Assembly: GCF_011045195.1 (NCBI RefSeq)
Contig: NZ_CP049199.1
Coordinates: 3,348,001-3,412,000, forward strand
Reading direction: 5' to 3'
From: Caulobacter soli
GTDB taxonomy: Bacteria > Pseudomonadota > Alphaproteobacteria > Caulobacterales > Caulobacteraceae
DNA: 64,000 bases
The position numbers and the translations under genes were made by a program. The notes beneath the pieces were generated by a model. It searched no databases. It was not told the DNA's origin and was given only the letters and a program-made list of their open reading frames with translations. Numbering within the stretch: position 1 is the first letter of the stretch; each line of letters begins with the position of its first letter. This document shows, in pieces, positions 16,463-25,353 of this stretch.

Positions 16463-17641
16463 ATGTTCCTTCGCTTCTTCTCCGAGCTCCGCGCCGCCAA
16501 GGTTCCCGTCAGCTTGCGCGAATACCTGCTGCTGATGGAGGCCCTGGACAAGGACGTCATCGACAGGCGGATCGAGGACTTCTACTTCCTGTCGCGGGCC
16601 AGCCTGGTGAAGGACGAGAAGAACCTCGACAAGTTCGACCGGGTGTTCAGCCACGTCTTCAAGGGCCTGGAAACCGTCGAGGACGGCGTCACCGCCGACA
16701 TCCCCGAAGAGTGGCTGAAGGCCCTGACCGAGAAGTTCCTGACCGACGAGGAGAAGGCGCAGATCGAGGCCTTGGGCGGCTTCGAGAAGCTGATGGAGAC
16801 CCTCAAGGAGCGGCTCGAGGAGCAAAAGAAGCGCCACGAGGGCGGCAACAAGTGGATCGGCTCGGGCGGCACCTCGCCGTTCGGCAACAACGGTTACAAC
16901 CCCGAAGGCGTGCGCATCGGCCAGGACAAGAGCCGCCACGGCAAGGCGGTGAAGGTCTGGGACAAGCGCGAATACAAGAACCTCGACGACAGCGTCGAAC
17001 TGGGCACGCGCAACATCAAGGTCGCCCTGCGCCGCCTGCGCAAGTTCGCCCGCCAGGGCGCTCAGGAAGAGCTGGACCTGAACGGCACCATCCGCGGCAC
17101 GGCCGAGAAGGGCTATCTGGACATCCAGATGCGTCCCGAGCGGCGCAACACGATCAAGGTGCTGCTGTTCTTCGACATCGGCGGCTCGATGGACAGCCAC
17201 ATTAAGCTCTGCGAGGAGCTGTTCAGCGCGGCCAAGACCGAGTTCAAGCACCTGGAATTCTTCTACTTCCACAACTGCCTGTACGAGGCGGTGTGGAAGG
17301 ACAATCGCCGCCGCCTGGCCGAGAAGACCCCGACCTGGGACGTGCTCCACAAGTTCCCCGCCGACTACAAGGTGATCTTCGTCGGCGACGCCACAATGAG
17401 CCCCTACGAGATCACCTATCCGGGCGGCAGCGTCGAACACTGGAACGAGGAGGCCGGCGCCACCTGGGTCAGCCGGGTCACCGACATCTACCAGAGCGCC
17501 GTCTGGCTGAACCCGACGCCGGAACGGCACTGGGACTACACCCAGTCGATCGGCGTGGTGAAGCAGCTGATGAACGACCGGATGTTCCCCCTGACCATCG
17601 ACGGCCTGGACAAGGCCATGCGCGAGCTGGTGCGAGGGTAG
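16463..17641 (+). CDS. VWA-domain protein, CoxE-like
   Basis: A 392-residue cytoplasmic protein with a charged helical N-terminal half (LMETLKERLEEQKKRHEGG, about residues 112-130) and a C-terminal von Willebrand A domain. The metal-site motif is FFDIGGSMDSHI, the variant seen in this family, followed by FYFHNCLYEAVW and VGDATMSPYEI. Relatives usually work with a MoxR-type AAA+ ATPase in assembling or activating target complexes; no MoxR gene is nearby. The ATG at 16463 starts just past the palindromic repeat, which probably holds no promoter of its own. Confidence 0.85.
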   Translation: MFLRFFSELRAAKVPVSLREYLLLMEALDKDVIDRRIEDFYFLSRASLVKDEKNLDKFDRVFSHVFKGLETVEDGVTADIPEEWLKALTEKFLTDEEKAQIEALGGFEKLMETLKERLEEQKKRHEGGNKWIGSGGTSPFGNNGYNPEGVRIGQDKSRHGKAVKVWDKREYKNLDDSVELGTRNIKVALRRLRKFARQGAQEELDLNGTIRGTAEKGYLDIQMRPERRNTIKVLLFFDIGGSMDSHIKLCEELFSAAKTEFKHLEFFYFHNCLYEAVWKDNRRRLAEKTPTWDVLHKFPADYKVIFVGDATMSPYEITYPGGSVEHWNEEAGATWVSRVTDIYQSAVWLNPTPERHWDYTQSIGVVKQLMNDRMFPLTIDGLDKAMRELVRG

Positions 17642-17708
17642 ATCACCAGCGGGCTCGCCCTTTCAGCGACCGGCGCGTTATCCTGGCGCTCGCAACCCGG
17701 ATTTCCCC

Positions 17709-17993
17709 GTGCCCGACACCCCTGACCTATCCGAACTCGAGGCGGCGATGGCGAAGGCCGTGGCGACGGAGGATTTCGAGACCGCGGCCGCCCTGCGCGA
17801 CCAGATCGCCCTTCTGCGGGGCGCCGCCCCTGCGTCTCCTCAGAAATCGTATCTCAAGCGCCAGGAGCCGGGAAGGATGGGCCTGGGCACCGATCAGCCA
17901 AGCTACGTTCCGCCGAAAGGCTGGGTCCCGCCACGGAAGCCTAGCCCCATGACGAAAGGTCACTCGAAGGGCGGTCGTCGCACGAAGGGATAG
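17709..17993 (+). CDS. small UVR-motif (UvrB/UvrC-type) protein
   Basis: A 94-residue protein starting at GTG. Residues about 7-38 form a UVR helix hairpin (LEAAMAKAVATEDFETAAAL), the motif by which UvrB and UvrC pair. The C-terminal half is Pro/Lys/Gly-rich and basic, ending GHSKGGRRTKG, so it may bind nucleic acid. A short paralogue at 28367-28561 shares the hairpin. No nuclease or helicase domain is present; in other bacteria small UVR proteins also act in stress regulation (McsA-like). Function unassigned. Confidence 0.78.
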   Translation: MPDTPDLSELEAAMAKAVATEDFETAAALRDQIALLRGAAPASPQKSYLKRQEPGRMGLGTDQPSYVPPKGWVPPRKPSPMTKGHSKGGRRTKG

Positions 17994-17996
17994 ACC

Positions 17997-18143
17997 CTAG
18001 TGCGCCGGGCGAGGCTCGAACGAGCGCTTTTCCTGGACCTTCAGGCACTCGGCGTCCGGCTTCTGGCCGTGCTGGGGCTTGGGCTCGGGATGCGGCAGGT
18101 GGCCGCCGCCGAGGGGCGCTTGCTGTTGGAATGGCTTCATCAT
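17997..18143 (-). CDS. 48-residue hypothetical protein
   Basis: A short ORF, MMKPFQQQAPLGGG..., rich in Pro, Gln, His and Lys, ending KRSFEPRPAH. GGGAGGA lies about eight bases upstream of the first ATG, one of the stronger ribosome-binding sites in the window, which is the main reason to accept it. It is convergent with the UVR gene (4 bp between stops) and lies 34 bp downstream of the transglutaminase gene. No signal or motif is visible and function is unknown. Confidence 0.55.
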   Translation of the reverse strand: MMKPFQQQAPLGGGHLPHPEPKPQHGQKPDAECLKVQEKRSFEPRPAH

Positions 18144-18177
18144 GACGTCATCCTCCCGATTTTTCTTGTCATTTTTA

Positions 18178-19056
18178 TCACGCCGCCGCCTCCAGCGTAT
18201 CCAGCAGACGCACCTCGACCTTGACGTCCAGATGGGCCTCGCCCGGATCATCCAGGATGGTGCCCGAGATCGGCTTGGCCTCGTTGGGCGTGCGGGTGTG
18301 GGCGACCAGGATCAGATCCGGCGACTCCGCCAGGCCGTTGGTCGGGTCGAACTCGGTCCAGCCCAGGCCCGGCAGGAACACCTCGCACCAGGCGTGAGTG
18401 GCCCCGGCGCCGCGCAGGGCCGAGGCCGGACCACTGTAGATGTAGCCCGTGGCGAACACCGCCGCGTAGCCCAGCCGCCGCAGGGCCTCGACCATCAGCC
18501 AGGCGAAGTCGCGGCACGTGCCCTCGCCCGACGCGATCGTCTGCGCCGGGGTCTGGGTGCCGGCCTCGGGCCGGGCCTTGTAGGCGAAGCTGTCGTGGAT
18601 GGTGGCGTTCATCCGCAGCAGGAAGTCGATGGCCGGCTCGTCCGGGCGCTCCATCTGCTGGCGCAGCCAGCGCAGCAACACGCGGTCGTCGTCGTCGGTG
18701 GCCGGGGTGATGAACGGGTTCAGCACCGCCCGGTCCTCACGCGAATAGACGATCGGCGAGATGGTGTGCGGGTCGTCGATCGGCAGGCTGGTCAGGGGCG
18801 CCGGGTAGCGGTCGATGATCAGGCGGCTGGTGATGGTCAGGCTCTCGGCCTCACCCTGAGGCGTGAACCAGCACACGCAGTTGCCGACGGCGTCGTAGGT
18901 CCAGCGCGTCTGGCCGGGCAGAGACGTCTGCAGCGAGGCCTCGACGATGCGGATGGCGTGGCTGTCGCGCGGGCGGATCAGCAGCCGATGCGCCCCGAAG
19001 CCGACCGGCCGGGCGTAGCTGTACCGCGTTTCATGAAGGATGCCGAGCCGCGCCAT
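18178..19056 (-). CDS. transglutaminase-like cysteine protease family protein
   Basis: A 292-residue protein with the bacterial transglutaminase-like N-terminal domain (ILHETRYSYARPVGFGAHRL) and the catalytic core: Cys in SGEGTCRDFAWL, His in ATHAWCEVFLPG and Asp in EFDPTNG. Members are mostly peptidases or amidases of unknown substrate. No signal peptide is seen. The ATG at 19056 was chosen over upstream in-frame codons because the conserved domain begins immediately after it. It is divergent from the radical SAM gene, with the LexA-type box lying between them. Confidence 0.85.
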   Translation of the reverse strand: MARLGILHETRYSYARPVGFGAHRLLIRPRDSHAIRIVEASLQTSLPGQTRWTYDAVGNCVCWFTPQGEAESLTITSRLIIDRYPAPLTSLPIDDPHTISPIVYSREDRAVLNPFITPATDDDDRVLLRWLRQQMERPDEPAIDFLLRMNATIHDSFAYKARPEAGTQTPAQTIASGEGTCRDFAWLMVEALRRLGYAAVFATGYIYSGPASALRGAGATHAWCEVFLPGLGWTEFDPTNGLAESPDLILVAHTRTPNEAKPISGTILDDPGEAHLDVKVEVRLLDTLEAAA

Positions 19057-19119
19057 AGGCTCAGCATAACCCCGCCCAGCCCGCTTCGTTCCGTCACAGG
19101 GCGGTGATTGCGGTGGACG

Positions 19120-19134
19120 GAACAAAATAAGAAC
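19120..19134. promoter_or_regulatory. LexA-type SOS box (GAAC-N7-GAAC)
   Basis: GAAC AAAATAA GAAC is the complement of GTTC-N7-GTTC, the direct-repeat LexA operator known from alphaproteobacteria including Caulobacter. It ends 14 bp before the ATG of the radical SAM gene, where bound repressor would block transcription or early elongation. I noticed no second match in the window. Confidence 0.75.
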
Positions 19135-19148
19135 AATAGGTTGGACGG

Positions 19149-20375
19149 ATGGCCGTCCTCGATCTGAAACGCAAGCTCGCCATCCTCTCCGACGCGGCCA
19201 AGTACGACGCCTCCTGCGCCTCGTCGGGGGCGCAGAAGCGGGATTCCCTGGGTGGAAAAGGCGTCGGATCGACCGAGGGCATGGGCATCTGCCACGCCTA
19301 TGCGCCAGACGGGCGCTGCATCAGCCTGCTGAAGATCCTGCTGACCAACTTCTGCATCTACGACTGCGCCTACTGCATCAACCGCGTGTCATCCAACGTC
19401 GCCCGGGCCCGGTTCACGGTGAAGGAGGTCGTCGACCTCACGCTGAACTTCTACAAGCGCAACTATATCGAGGGCCTGTTCCTGTCGTCGGGGGTGATCC
19501 GCACCGGCGACTACACGATGGAGGAGATGGTGCGCGTGGCGAAATCGCTGCGGCTGGACCACGACTTCCGCGGCTACATCCACCTGAAACTGATCCCAGA
19601 GGCCTCGCCGGAGCTGGCGGCCGAGGCCGGGCTCTATGCCGACCGGGTGTCGATCAACGTCGAGCTGCCGGGCGACGAGAGCCTCGCGATCCTGGCGCCG
19701 GAGAAGGACGCGGCCGGCATCAAGAAGGCCATGGGGCGGATGCGGCTGCACATCGAGGACCGCAACGCGCCAGTGAAAGCGGGCCGCGCCAAGCCGCGCA
19801 AGTTCGCCACGGGCCAATCGACCCAGCTGATCGTCGGAGCTGACGCGGCCAAGGATGGCGACATCCTGGCCCGCAGCGCGGCGCTGTACGGATCCTACCA
19901 GCTCAAGCGCGTCTACTATTCGGCCTTCAGCCCGATCCCCGACGGCAGCGCGCGCCTGCCGGTGATCCGCCCGCCGCTGGTGCGCGAGCATCGCCTGTAC
20001 CAGGCCGACTGGCTGATGCGGTTCTACGGTTTCGGCCAGGGCGAGATCGTCGCGCCGGGCGAGGACCTGGACCTGACCGTCGATCCCAAGACCGCCTGGG
20101 CCCTGCGCCATCGCGGCGACTTCCCGGTCGACGTCAACACCGCCGACCGCGAGACTCTGCTGCGCACGCCGGGCCTGGGCGCGCGGGGCGTCGACCGCAT
20201 CCTGCAGGCCCGCGCTCAGACCCGGCTGACCCTGGACGACGTCAAGCGCGTCTGCGGCTCGGTCAAGCGCGCCAAGCCGTTCATCGTCACCGCCGACTGG
20301 ACGCCCGGCGCGGCCACCGACGGCGAAGGCCTGCGAGCGTCCCTGGTCGCGCCGCAACAGCTGAGCCTGTTCTGA
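19149..20375 (+). CDS. putative DNA modification/repair radical SAM protein
   Basis: A 408-residue radical SAM enzyme with the cluster motif NFCIYDCAYC (C69, C73, C76; C-X3-C-X2-C). The region before it has extra Cys residues (C23, C48, C57). The C-terminal part carries a helix-hairpin-helix-like stretch (VNTADRETLLRTPGLGARGV, about 335-355), a common DNA-contact element. It matches the family always found beside a DUF4130-UdgX partner, as here, with a one-base TGATG overlap. Its reaction is unknown. A LexA-type box directly upstream points to induction by DNA damage. Confidence 0.88.
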   Translation: MAVLDLKRKLAILSDAAKYDASCASSGAQKRDSLGGKGVGSTEGMGICHAYAPDGRCISLLKILLTNFCIYDCAYCINRVSSNVARARFTVKEVVDLTLNFYKRNYIEGLFLSSGVIRTGDYTMEEMVRVAKSLRLDHDFRGYIHLKLIPEASPELAAEAGLYADRVSINVELPGDESLAILAPEKDAAGIKKAMGRMRLHIEDRNAPVKAGRAKPRKFATGQSTQLIVGADAAKDGDILARSAALYGSYQLKRVYYSAFSPIPDGSARLPVIRPPLVREHRLYQADWLMRFYGFGQGEIVAPGEDLDLTVDPKTAWALRHRGDFPVDVNTADRETLLRTPGLGARGVDRILQARAQTRLTLDDVKRVCGSVKRAKPFIVTADWTPGAATDGEGLRASLVAPQQLSLF

Positions 20376-21916
20376 TGCGGGTGGCCCGACTGGAGTCCGA
20401 GATCGACTTCGACGGCTGGCGCGTGGCGGCGCGGGTTCTGCGGACGGAGGGGGTGTCGCCGGAGGCGGTGGTGTGGACCGTGGAGCGGGATTTGTTCGAC
20501 CAAGACCTCTTCCCTCCCCCTCGTGGGGAGGGTGGCGGCGAAGCCGACGGGTGGGGCACGGTGCAGGGCGTTTCGACGGCTTCGCCGCAAGACTCATCAA
20601 ACCCCACCCGACCCCTTCGGGGCCACCCTCCCCACGAGGGGGAGGGAAAAATCCTGACCGTCCCCGCCGCCTTCATCGACCTGGCCCAGACCGTCATCCT
20701 GCATCGCTCGCCCGAGCGCCTGGCCCTGCTCTACCGCCTGCTGCACCGCCTGGAGCGTCAGCCGCGCCTGCTGGACAACCCCGCCGACGCCGACGTCGCC
20801 AAGGCCCGCGACATGGCCAAGGGCGTGGGCCGGGCGATCCATAAGATGCACGCCTTCGTCCGCTTCCGGCTGGTCGAGGACGTGACGCCGGAGACTTACG
20901 TCGCCTGGTTCGAGCCGGCCCACCGTGTCACCGAGGCCGCCGCGCCGTTCTTCGCCCGGCGGTTCGCCAACATGAACTGGTCGATCCTGACGCCCGACGC
21001 CTGCGTGCATTGGGACGGCAGCACGCTGACGATGTCGCCCGGCGCCGATCCCGCCGACGCGCCCTCACAGGACGCCCAGGAAGAGATGTGGCGCACCTAT
21101 TACGCCTCGATCTTCAACCCGGCCCGATTGAACCCGGCGATGATGAAACAGGAGATGCCCAAGCGCTATTGGCGGAACCTGCCCGAGGCGGCGCTCATTC
21201 CAGACCTGATCGCCAAAGCCCAGAGCCGGACCGAGACCATGGTCGCCGCCCAACCCACCAAGCCGTCCGACCGCGTGCTCAAGGCCGCCCTGAAACATGC
21301 CCGCGACGGCTCGTTCGGCGAGAGCAACCTGGTCAATCTGGAAGAGGTGGCGGCCGGGATCCAGGTCTGCCGCCGCTGCGACCTGTGGCGCAACGCCACC
21401 CAAGGCGTGCCGGGCGCCGGGCCCGCGAAAGCGGCGCTGATGATCGTCGGCGAGCAGCCGGGCGACCAGGAGGACCTGCAAGGCATCCCCTTCGTCGGCC
21501 CGGCCGGCCAGCTTCTGGATCGGGCCATGGCCGAGGCCGGCGTGCCCCGCGACCGCGTGTTCGTGACCAACGCGGTCAAGCATTTCAAGCACGAGCCGCG
21601 CGGCAAGCGCCGACTGCACAAGACGCCCGACCGGGGCGAGGTCCAGGCCTGCCGCTGGTGGCTGGACGCCGAGCGCCGCCTGGTCCGGCCCAAGGTGATC
21701 CTGGCCCTGGGCGCGACGGCGGTGCAGGCGGTGTTCGGCAAGGCCCTGCCGGTCGGCAAGACCCGCGGCCAGCGCCAGGCGCTTGACGGCGGCGAACAGG
21801 GCCTGGTCAGCTGGCACCCGTCCTTCATGCTGCGCATCCCGGATCCCGAGGCCAAGGATCGGGCCTATGCGGAACTGGTCGAAGACCTGCGCCAGGCCTG
21901 GAAGCTGGCTGGCTAG
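20375..21916 (+). CDS. DUF4130-UdgX fusion, uracil-DNA glycosylase superfamily
   Basis: A 513-residue two-domain protein. Residues 1-300 form the DUF4130 domain typical of the radical SAM partner; residues 320-513 form a UdgX-type uracil-DNA-binding domain. UdgX signatures are the iron-sulfur Cys pair VCRRCDLW, the GEQPGDQED active-site loop (near 359), the diagnostic GKRRLHKTP loop (near 410) and the late SWHPS. In UdgX the His of the KRRIH loop bonds covalently to the abasic site after uracil release; here Ile is Leu, His is kept. Residues about 47-91 are a translated palindromic repeat (RGEGGGEADGW... PPHEGEG) not expected in homologues. It is coupled to the radical SAM gene and convergent with the PepSY gene. 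Confidence 0.88.
   Translation: MRVARLESEIDFDGWRVAARVLRTEGVSPEAVVWTVERDLFDQDLFPPPRGEGGGEADGWGTVQGVSTASPQDSSNPTRPLRGHPPHEGEGKILTVPAAFIDLAQTVILHRSPERLALLYRLLHRLERQPRLLDNPADADVAKARDMAKGVGRAIHKMHAFVRFRLVEDVTPETYVAWFEPAHRVTEAAAPFFARRFANMNWSILTPDACVHWDGSTLTMSPGADPADAPSQDAQEEMWRTYYASIFNPARLNPAMMKQEMPKRYWRNLPEAALIPDLIAKAQSRTETMVAAQPTKPSDRVLKAALKHARDGSFGESNLVNLEEVAAGIQVCRRCDLWRNATQGVPGAGPAKAALMIVGEQPGDQEDLQGIPFVGPAGQLLDRAMAEAGVPRDRVFVTNAVKHFKHEPRGKRRLHKTPDRGEVQACRWWLDAERRLVRPKVILALGATAVQAVFGKALPVGKTRGQRQALDGGEQGLVSWHPSFMLRIPDPEAKDRAYAELVEDLRQAWKLAG
20513..20646. repeat. palindromic repeat, family A, copy 2, inside a coding sequence
   Basis: The arms CCTCCCCCTCGTGGGGAGGG and CCCTCCCCACGAGGGGGAGG, with inner GTGGGG/CCCCAC segments, match the intergenic copies at 56728 and 61398 most closely. 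All of it is translated in frame within the DUF4130 part of the UdgX gene (codons about 47-91) with no stop. The reading frame before and after stays conserved. Confidence 0.85.
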
Positions 21917-23229
21917 GCCGCCGCCAGCCTGGGCCTGCGCCGTCCCACCCGCGCCTTGCGTTTCTTCAGCCAGATGACCACGCCGGTCACGCTGAGCGCC
22001 GCGACCACCGCGCCGGTCAGCGAGATCAGGATGCGCCCCGGAACGCCCAGGATCCGCCCCGAGTGCAGCGGGAACTGCGCCTGGACGAAGATGTCGGCCG
22101 CCGTGCCCTTCCAGGGCTGGGAGTCGCCGACCAGGGCTCCGGTCTTGCCGTCGTAATAGAGGTAGGGCGGCCCCACCCCGGCCGCGCCATGATCGCCGCC
22201 CGGCTCATGGAACGCCACGCCGTAGATGCCGTATTCCGGCGAATAGAACGCCCCGCCGGCGGGCGCCTGCCAGCCGCGCTTCATGGCTTCGGCCCGAGCC
22301 GTGGTCAGGACCTGGTCGTAGGTGCGGGCGGCGATGATCGGCGAATTCAGGTCGGCCGGCTTGCGCAGGTCGAAGGGACTGGGCGTCACCTTCGAGACCT
22401 TGGACATGATCGGATAGAACACCTCGCTGTAGAGGTTCAGCGAGAAGGCTGTGAAGGCCACAGTGAACAGCACGCCCCACAGCCACAGACCGAAGGCGCG
22501 GTGGATGTCGAAATTGATCCGGTAGGCGCTGGCCGAGGTCTTGATCACCCAGGCCGGCTTCCAGCGCGCCCAGAAGCCCTTGGCGGGCTTGGTCTTCTGG
22601 CGGGGCGGCAGGGTCAGGTAGAAGCCGACGAAACAGTCCAGCGTCCACAGGATCGCCACCCCGCCCAGCAGCCAGATCCCCCAGCGATCGATGCCCCACA
22701 TCGCCGGAATGTGCAGGCTGTAGTGCAGCACGTAGAGGAACGAGACGAAGGTCTCGCCGGTGATCGGCCACACCGCCCCCCACTCGCGCCGCCCCTGCTC
22801 GGCCCCGGTCACGGGGTCGATGAACACCTGGTTGTAGTGCGGCTCGAACAGCTTGCCGGTCGCTGGATCACGCTTGGGCGCGACGCCGAAGGCCAAGGTG
22901 CCGCCTGGCTCCGGAGCCAGGGGCAGATAGGTGACCTGAACGCGTGGATCGCGCGCCTCGATCTGGCGCGCGAGGTCCAGGGGGGCCAAGACGGGGCCGT
23001 CCTTGCCCCCGCCTTTGCTGGATTGGGCGAACATCAGGTGCGGATTGAGCACGTCGTCCAGCTCGTGATCCCACGAGATCACCGCGCCGGTGACGCCCGA
23101 GACGAACAGGAACCCGGCGATGAACAGCCCGACCCACCGGTGCAGGAAGGTCAGGAACGGCCGCAGGGCCGGCGGCGCGAACCGCGCGGCCGATCTGGGC
23201 TCGACGGGAACCTGGGTCCGGGCGTCCAT
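21913..23229 (-). CDS. PepSY-associated transmembrane protein
   Basis: A 438-residue inner-membrane protein with about four transmembrane segments: FLHRWVGLFIAGFLFVSGV near residue 27, one at about 175-195 (IWLLGGVAILWTLDCFVGFY), one in the FGLWLWGVLFTVAFTAFSL region and one near the C-terminus. PepSY-like domains lie between them. Conserved His residues follow the first and second segments. Such proteins accompany siderophore receptors and probably reduce or handle ferric siderophore. The ATG at 23229 lies eight bases after the receptor stop; upstream in-frame codons would overlap it. The last four bases overlap the convergent UdgX gene. Confidence 0.85.
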   Translation of the reverse strand: MDARTQVPVEPRSAARFAPPALRPFLTFLHRWVGLFIAGFLFVSGVTGAVISWDHELDDVLNPHLMFAQSSKGGGKDGPVLAPLDLARQIEARDPRVQVTYLPLAPEPGGTLAFGVAPKRDPATGKLFEPHYNQVFIDPVTGAEQGRREWGAVWPITGETFVSFLYVLHYSLHIPAMWGIDRWGIWLLGGVAILWTLDCFVGFYLTLPPRQKTKPAKGFWARWKPAWVIKTSASAYRINFDIHRAFGLWLWGVLFTVAFTAFSLNLYSEVFYPIMSKVSKVTPSPFDLRKPADLNSPIIAARTYDQVLTTARAEAMKRGWQAPAGGAFYSPEYGIYGVAFHEPGGDHGAAGVGPPYLYYDGKTGALVGDSQPWKGTAADIFVQAQFPLHSGRILGVPGRILISLTGAVVAALSVTGVVIWLKKRKARVGRRRPRLAAA

Positions 23230-23237
23230 CACCAGCC

Positions 23238-25340
23238 TCAGAACGCGAAGTCTAGACGCAACGAAACGCTGCGCGGGGCGGCGTAGTACGACTGGTTCCA
23301 CATCAGGCTGGTCAGGTACTTCTTGTCGGCCGCGTTATCGACGTTGAGCGTGGCGCGCACCTTGTCGGTGACATCGATCCCGGCCATCAGGTCGACGATC
23401 CCGTAGGCGTCCTGCTCGACCGGCACGATGTCGACCATCGACACCGCGCTCTGCCAGCGCACCGCCGCACCGACCTTCAGATTGCGCAGTTCGGGGAAGG
23501 TGTAGGTGGTCGTGGCCTTGAAGGTCTTGCGCGGCAGGTAGGTGCGGGTGGGCAGGTCGTCCTCGCCCTCGACCTTCAGCTGGGTCCAGCCGGCGCTGAT
23601 CGTCCACTGGTCGGTCAGCGCGCCGCTGGCTTCCAGCTCGTAGCCGGTCACCTTGGTGTCGATGCCGTTGTAATAGCTCTGGCCATTGGGGAAGTCGCCG
23701 GCATAGGCCGCCAAGTCGCCCTGCTCGGACCGGAACACCGCGCCGGTCAGGTACAGGCGGTGGTCGAACCACTCGCTCTTCACCCCGGCCTCGTAGGCCT
23801 TGCCATGCGCGGCGGCCAGGGTCTGGTGGTTGGCGTCGACCTCGGACTGCGGATTGAAGATGTCGGTGTAGCTGGCGTACAGCGAGACGTTCTGGTTCAG
23901 GTCATAGACGCCGCCGACATAGGGGCTGACCTTGTCCTCGTCGCGCGGGGTGTCGACGCCGTAGGAATAGCCCTTCGACTTCAGCTTCAGGGCGTTGACG
24001 CCGGCCACGATCTTGAACTGGTCGGTGACGCTGAAGTGGGCGGCGGCGTAGAGGCGCGACAGACGGTCGGTCTGGTCGGAGGCCTGGTACGCGCCGGGAT
24101 AGGTCGGCTCGCCCGGCTGCGCCGAGCCCCAGTCCTGCACGGCCGGATAGATGATCGTCTCTTCGGAGAAGTTCTCCCACTCCTTGCCGGTCGACCGCGA
24201 GGTCTGGCCGCCGATCACCAGCTGGTGGGTGCGGCCGAACAGCTGAAACGGGCCCGAGGCGTAGGCGTCCAGGATGTAGCTCTCGTACTTGGACGGATAG
24301 ATGCCGCTCATGCCCTTCACACCCAGGCCGGTGGCCGGATCAGGGTTGTCATAGGCGTAGAGCAGCTTGGCGTTCTCGTTGAAGCGCTTGTAGGTGCCGG
24401 TGGCCTTGAACTGCCAGCCGTTGTCGAACTTATAGTCCAGCTCGGTGAAGGCGGTCTGGTCCTTGACGTTCCAGTAGGTCCAGTCGGCCGAGGTCGAGGC
24501 CGAGCGCGGATAGTCGACGAACGTCCCGTCCGAATAGTTCAGCGGCAGCGCGCCCCACAGCACGCCGCGCGAGCGGTTGTCCTGCAGCGAATAGCCGATG
24601 GTCGCCGTCAGCTTGGACGTGACGTCCAGGGCCAGCAGGCCCGCATAGACGTTGCGGTTGACGTGGTAGTGGTCGAGATACGACCCCTTGTCCTCGTTTG
24701 CGTAGATCAGCCGGCCACGCACCGAGCCCGACGAGTCCAGCGGACCCGAGACGTCGGCCTCCAGGCGGTAGTCGTCCCACGAGCCGTACTGCACCGCGCC
24801 GGCGGCCTTGAAGGTGTCGGTCGGGCGCTTGCGCACATAGTTGACCGTGGCCGAGGGATTGCCGGTGCCGGTCATCATGCTGTTGGCGCCGCGCACCACC
24901 TCGACCCGGTCGAACAGCACGGTGTCGAGATCGCCGAACTGGATGCCCCAGATCAGCGGCAGGCCGATGCCGTCGACCTGGAAGTTGGTGATGTCGAAGC
25001 CGCGCGAGTTGTAATAGGTGCGGTCGGTCTCGACCTTCTCGACATTGACCCCGGTCACCTGGGCCAGCAGGTCGTTGACGCTGGTCAGGCCGAAATCCTT
25101 GATGCGGGCCTGGTTGAGGATCGTCACCGACTGCGGGGTCTCGCGCAGGCTCATGTCCAGGCCGGTCACCGCCGAGGTGCGAGTGCGCGCGCCCGTGACC
25201 ACGACGCCGTCCACCTGGTTTTCCGCCGTATTGGCGTCGACCGCCGCGGCGGGCGCATCGGCGGCCAGGGCGGCGGCGCTCGAAGAGACGGCCAGGAAAG
25301 CGACGCCGACCATCAGCAGGCCGCGCAGAGAGGTGGTCAT
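23238..25340 (-). CDS. TonB-dependent siderophore receptor
   Basis: A 700-residue outer-membrane receptor that takes up ferric siderophores using TonB energy. A signal peptide (MTTSLRGLLMVGVAFLAV... ending near ALAA) is followed by a plug domain with ETPQSVTILNQARIKDFG, then RVEVVRGANSMMTGTGNPSATVNYVRKRP, the siderophore-receptor plug signature. The beta-barrel ends in an aromatic residue (RLDFAF), as outer-membrane insertion requires. The PepSY gene follows by eight bases, and a dyad that could be a Fur site lies upstream. The siderophore is unknown. Confidence 0.93.
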   Translation of the reverse strand: MTTSLRGLLMVGVAFLAVSSSAAALAADAPAAAVDANTAENQVDGVVVTGARTRTSAVTGLDMSLRETPQSVTILNQARIKDFGLTSVNDLLAQVTGVNVEKVETDRTYYNSRGFDITNFQVDGIGLPLIWGIQFGDLDTVLFDRVEVVRGANSMMTGTGNPSATVNYVRKRPTDTFKAAGAVQYGSWDDYRLEADVSGPLDSSGSVRGRLIYANEDKGSYLDHYHVNRNVYAGLLALDVTSKLTATIGYSLQDNRSRGVLWGALPLNYSDGTFVDYPRSASTSADWTYWNVKDQTAFTELDYKFDNGWQFKATGTYKRFNENAKLLYAYDNPDPATGLGVKGMSGIYPSKYESYILDAYASGPFQLFGRTHQLVIGGQTSRSTGKEWENFSEETIIYPAVQDWGSAQPGEPTYPGAYQASDQTDRLSRLYAAAHFSVTDQFKIVAGVNALKLKSKGYSYGVDTPRDEDKVSPYVGGVYDLNQNVSLYASYTDIFNPQSEVDANHQTLAAAHGKAYEAGVKSEWFDHRLYLTGAVFRSEQGDLAAYAGDFPNGQSYYNGIDTKVTGYELEASGALTDQWTISAGWTQLKVEGEDDLPTRTYLPRKTFKATTTYTFPELRNLKVGAAVRWQSAVSMVDIVPVEQDAYGIVDLMAGIDVTDKVRATLNVDNAADKKYLTSLMWNQSYYAAPRSVSLRLDFAF

Positions 25341-25353
25341 GGGAAGAGGCTCG

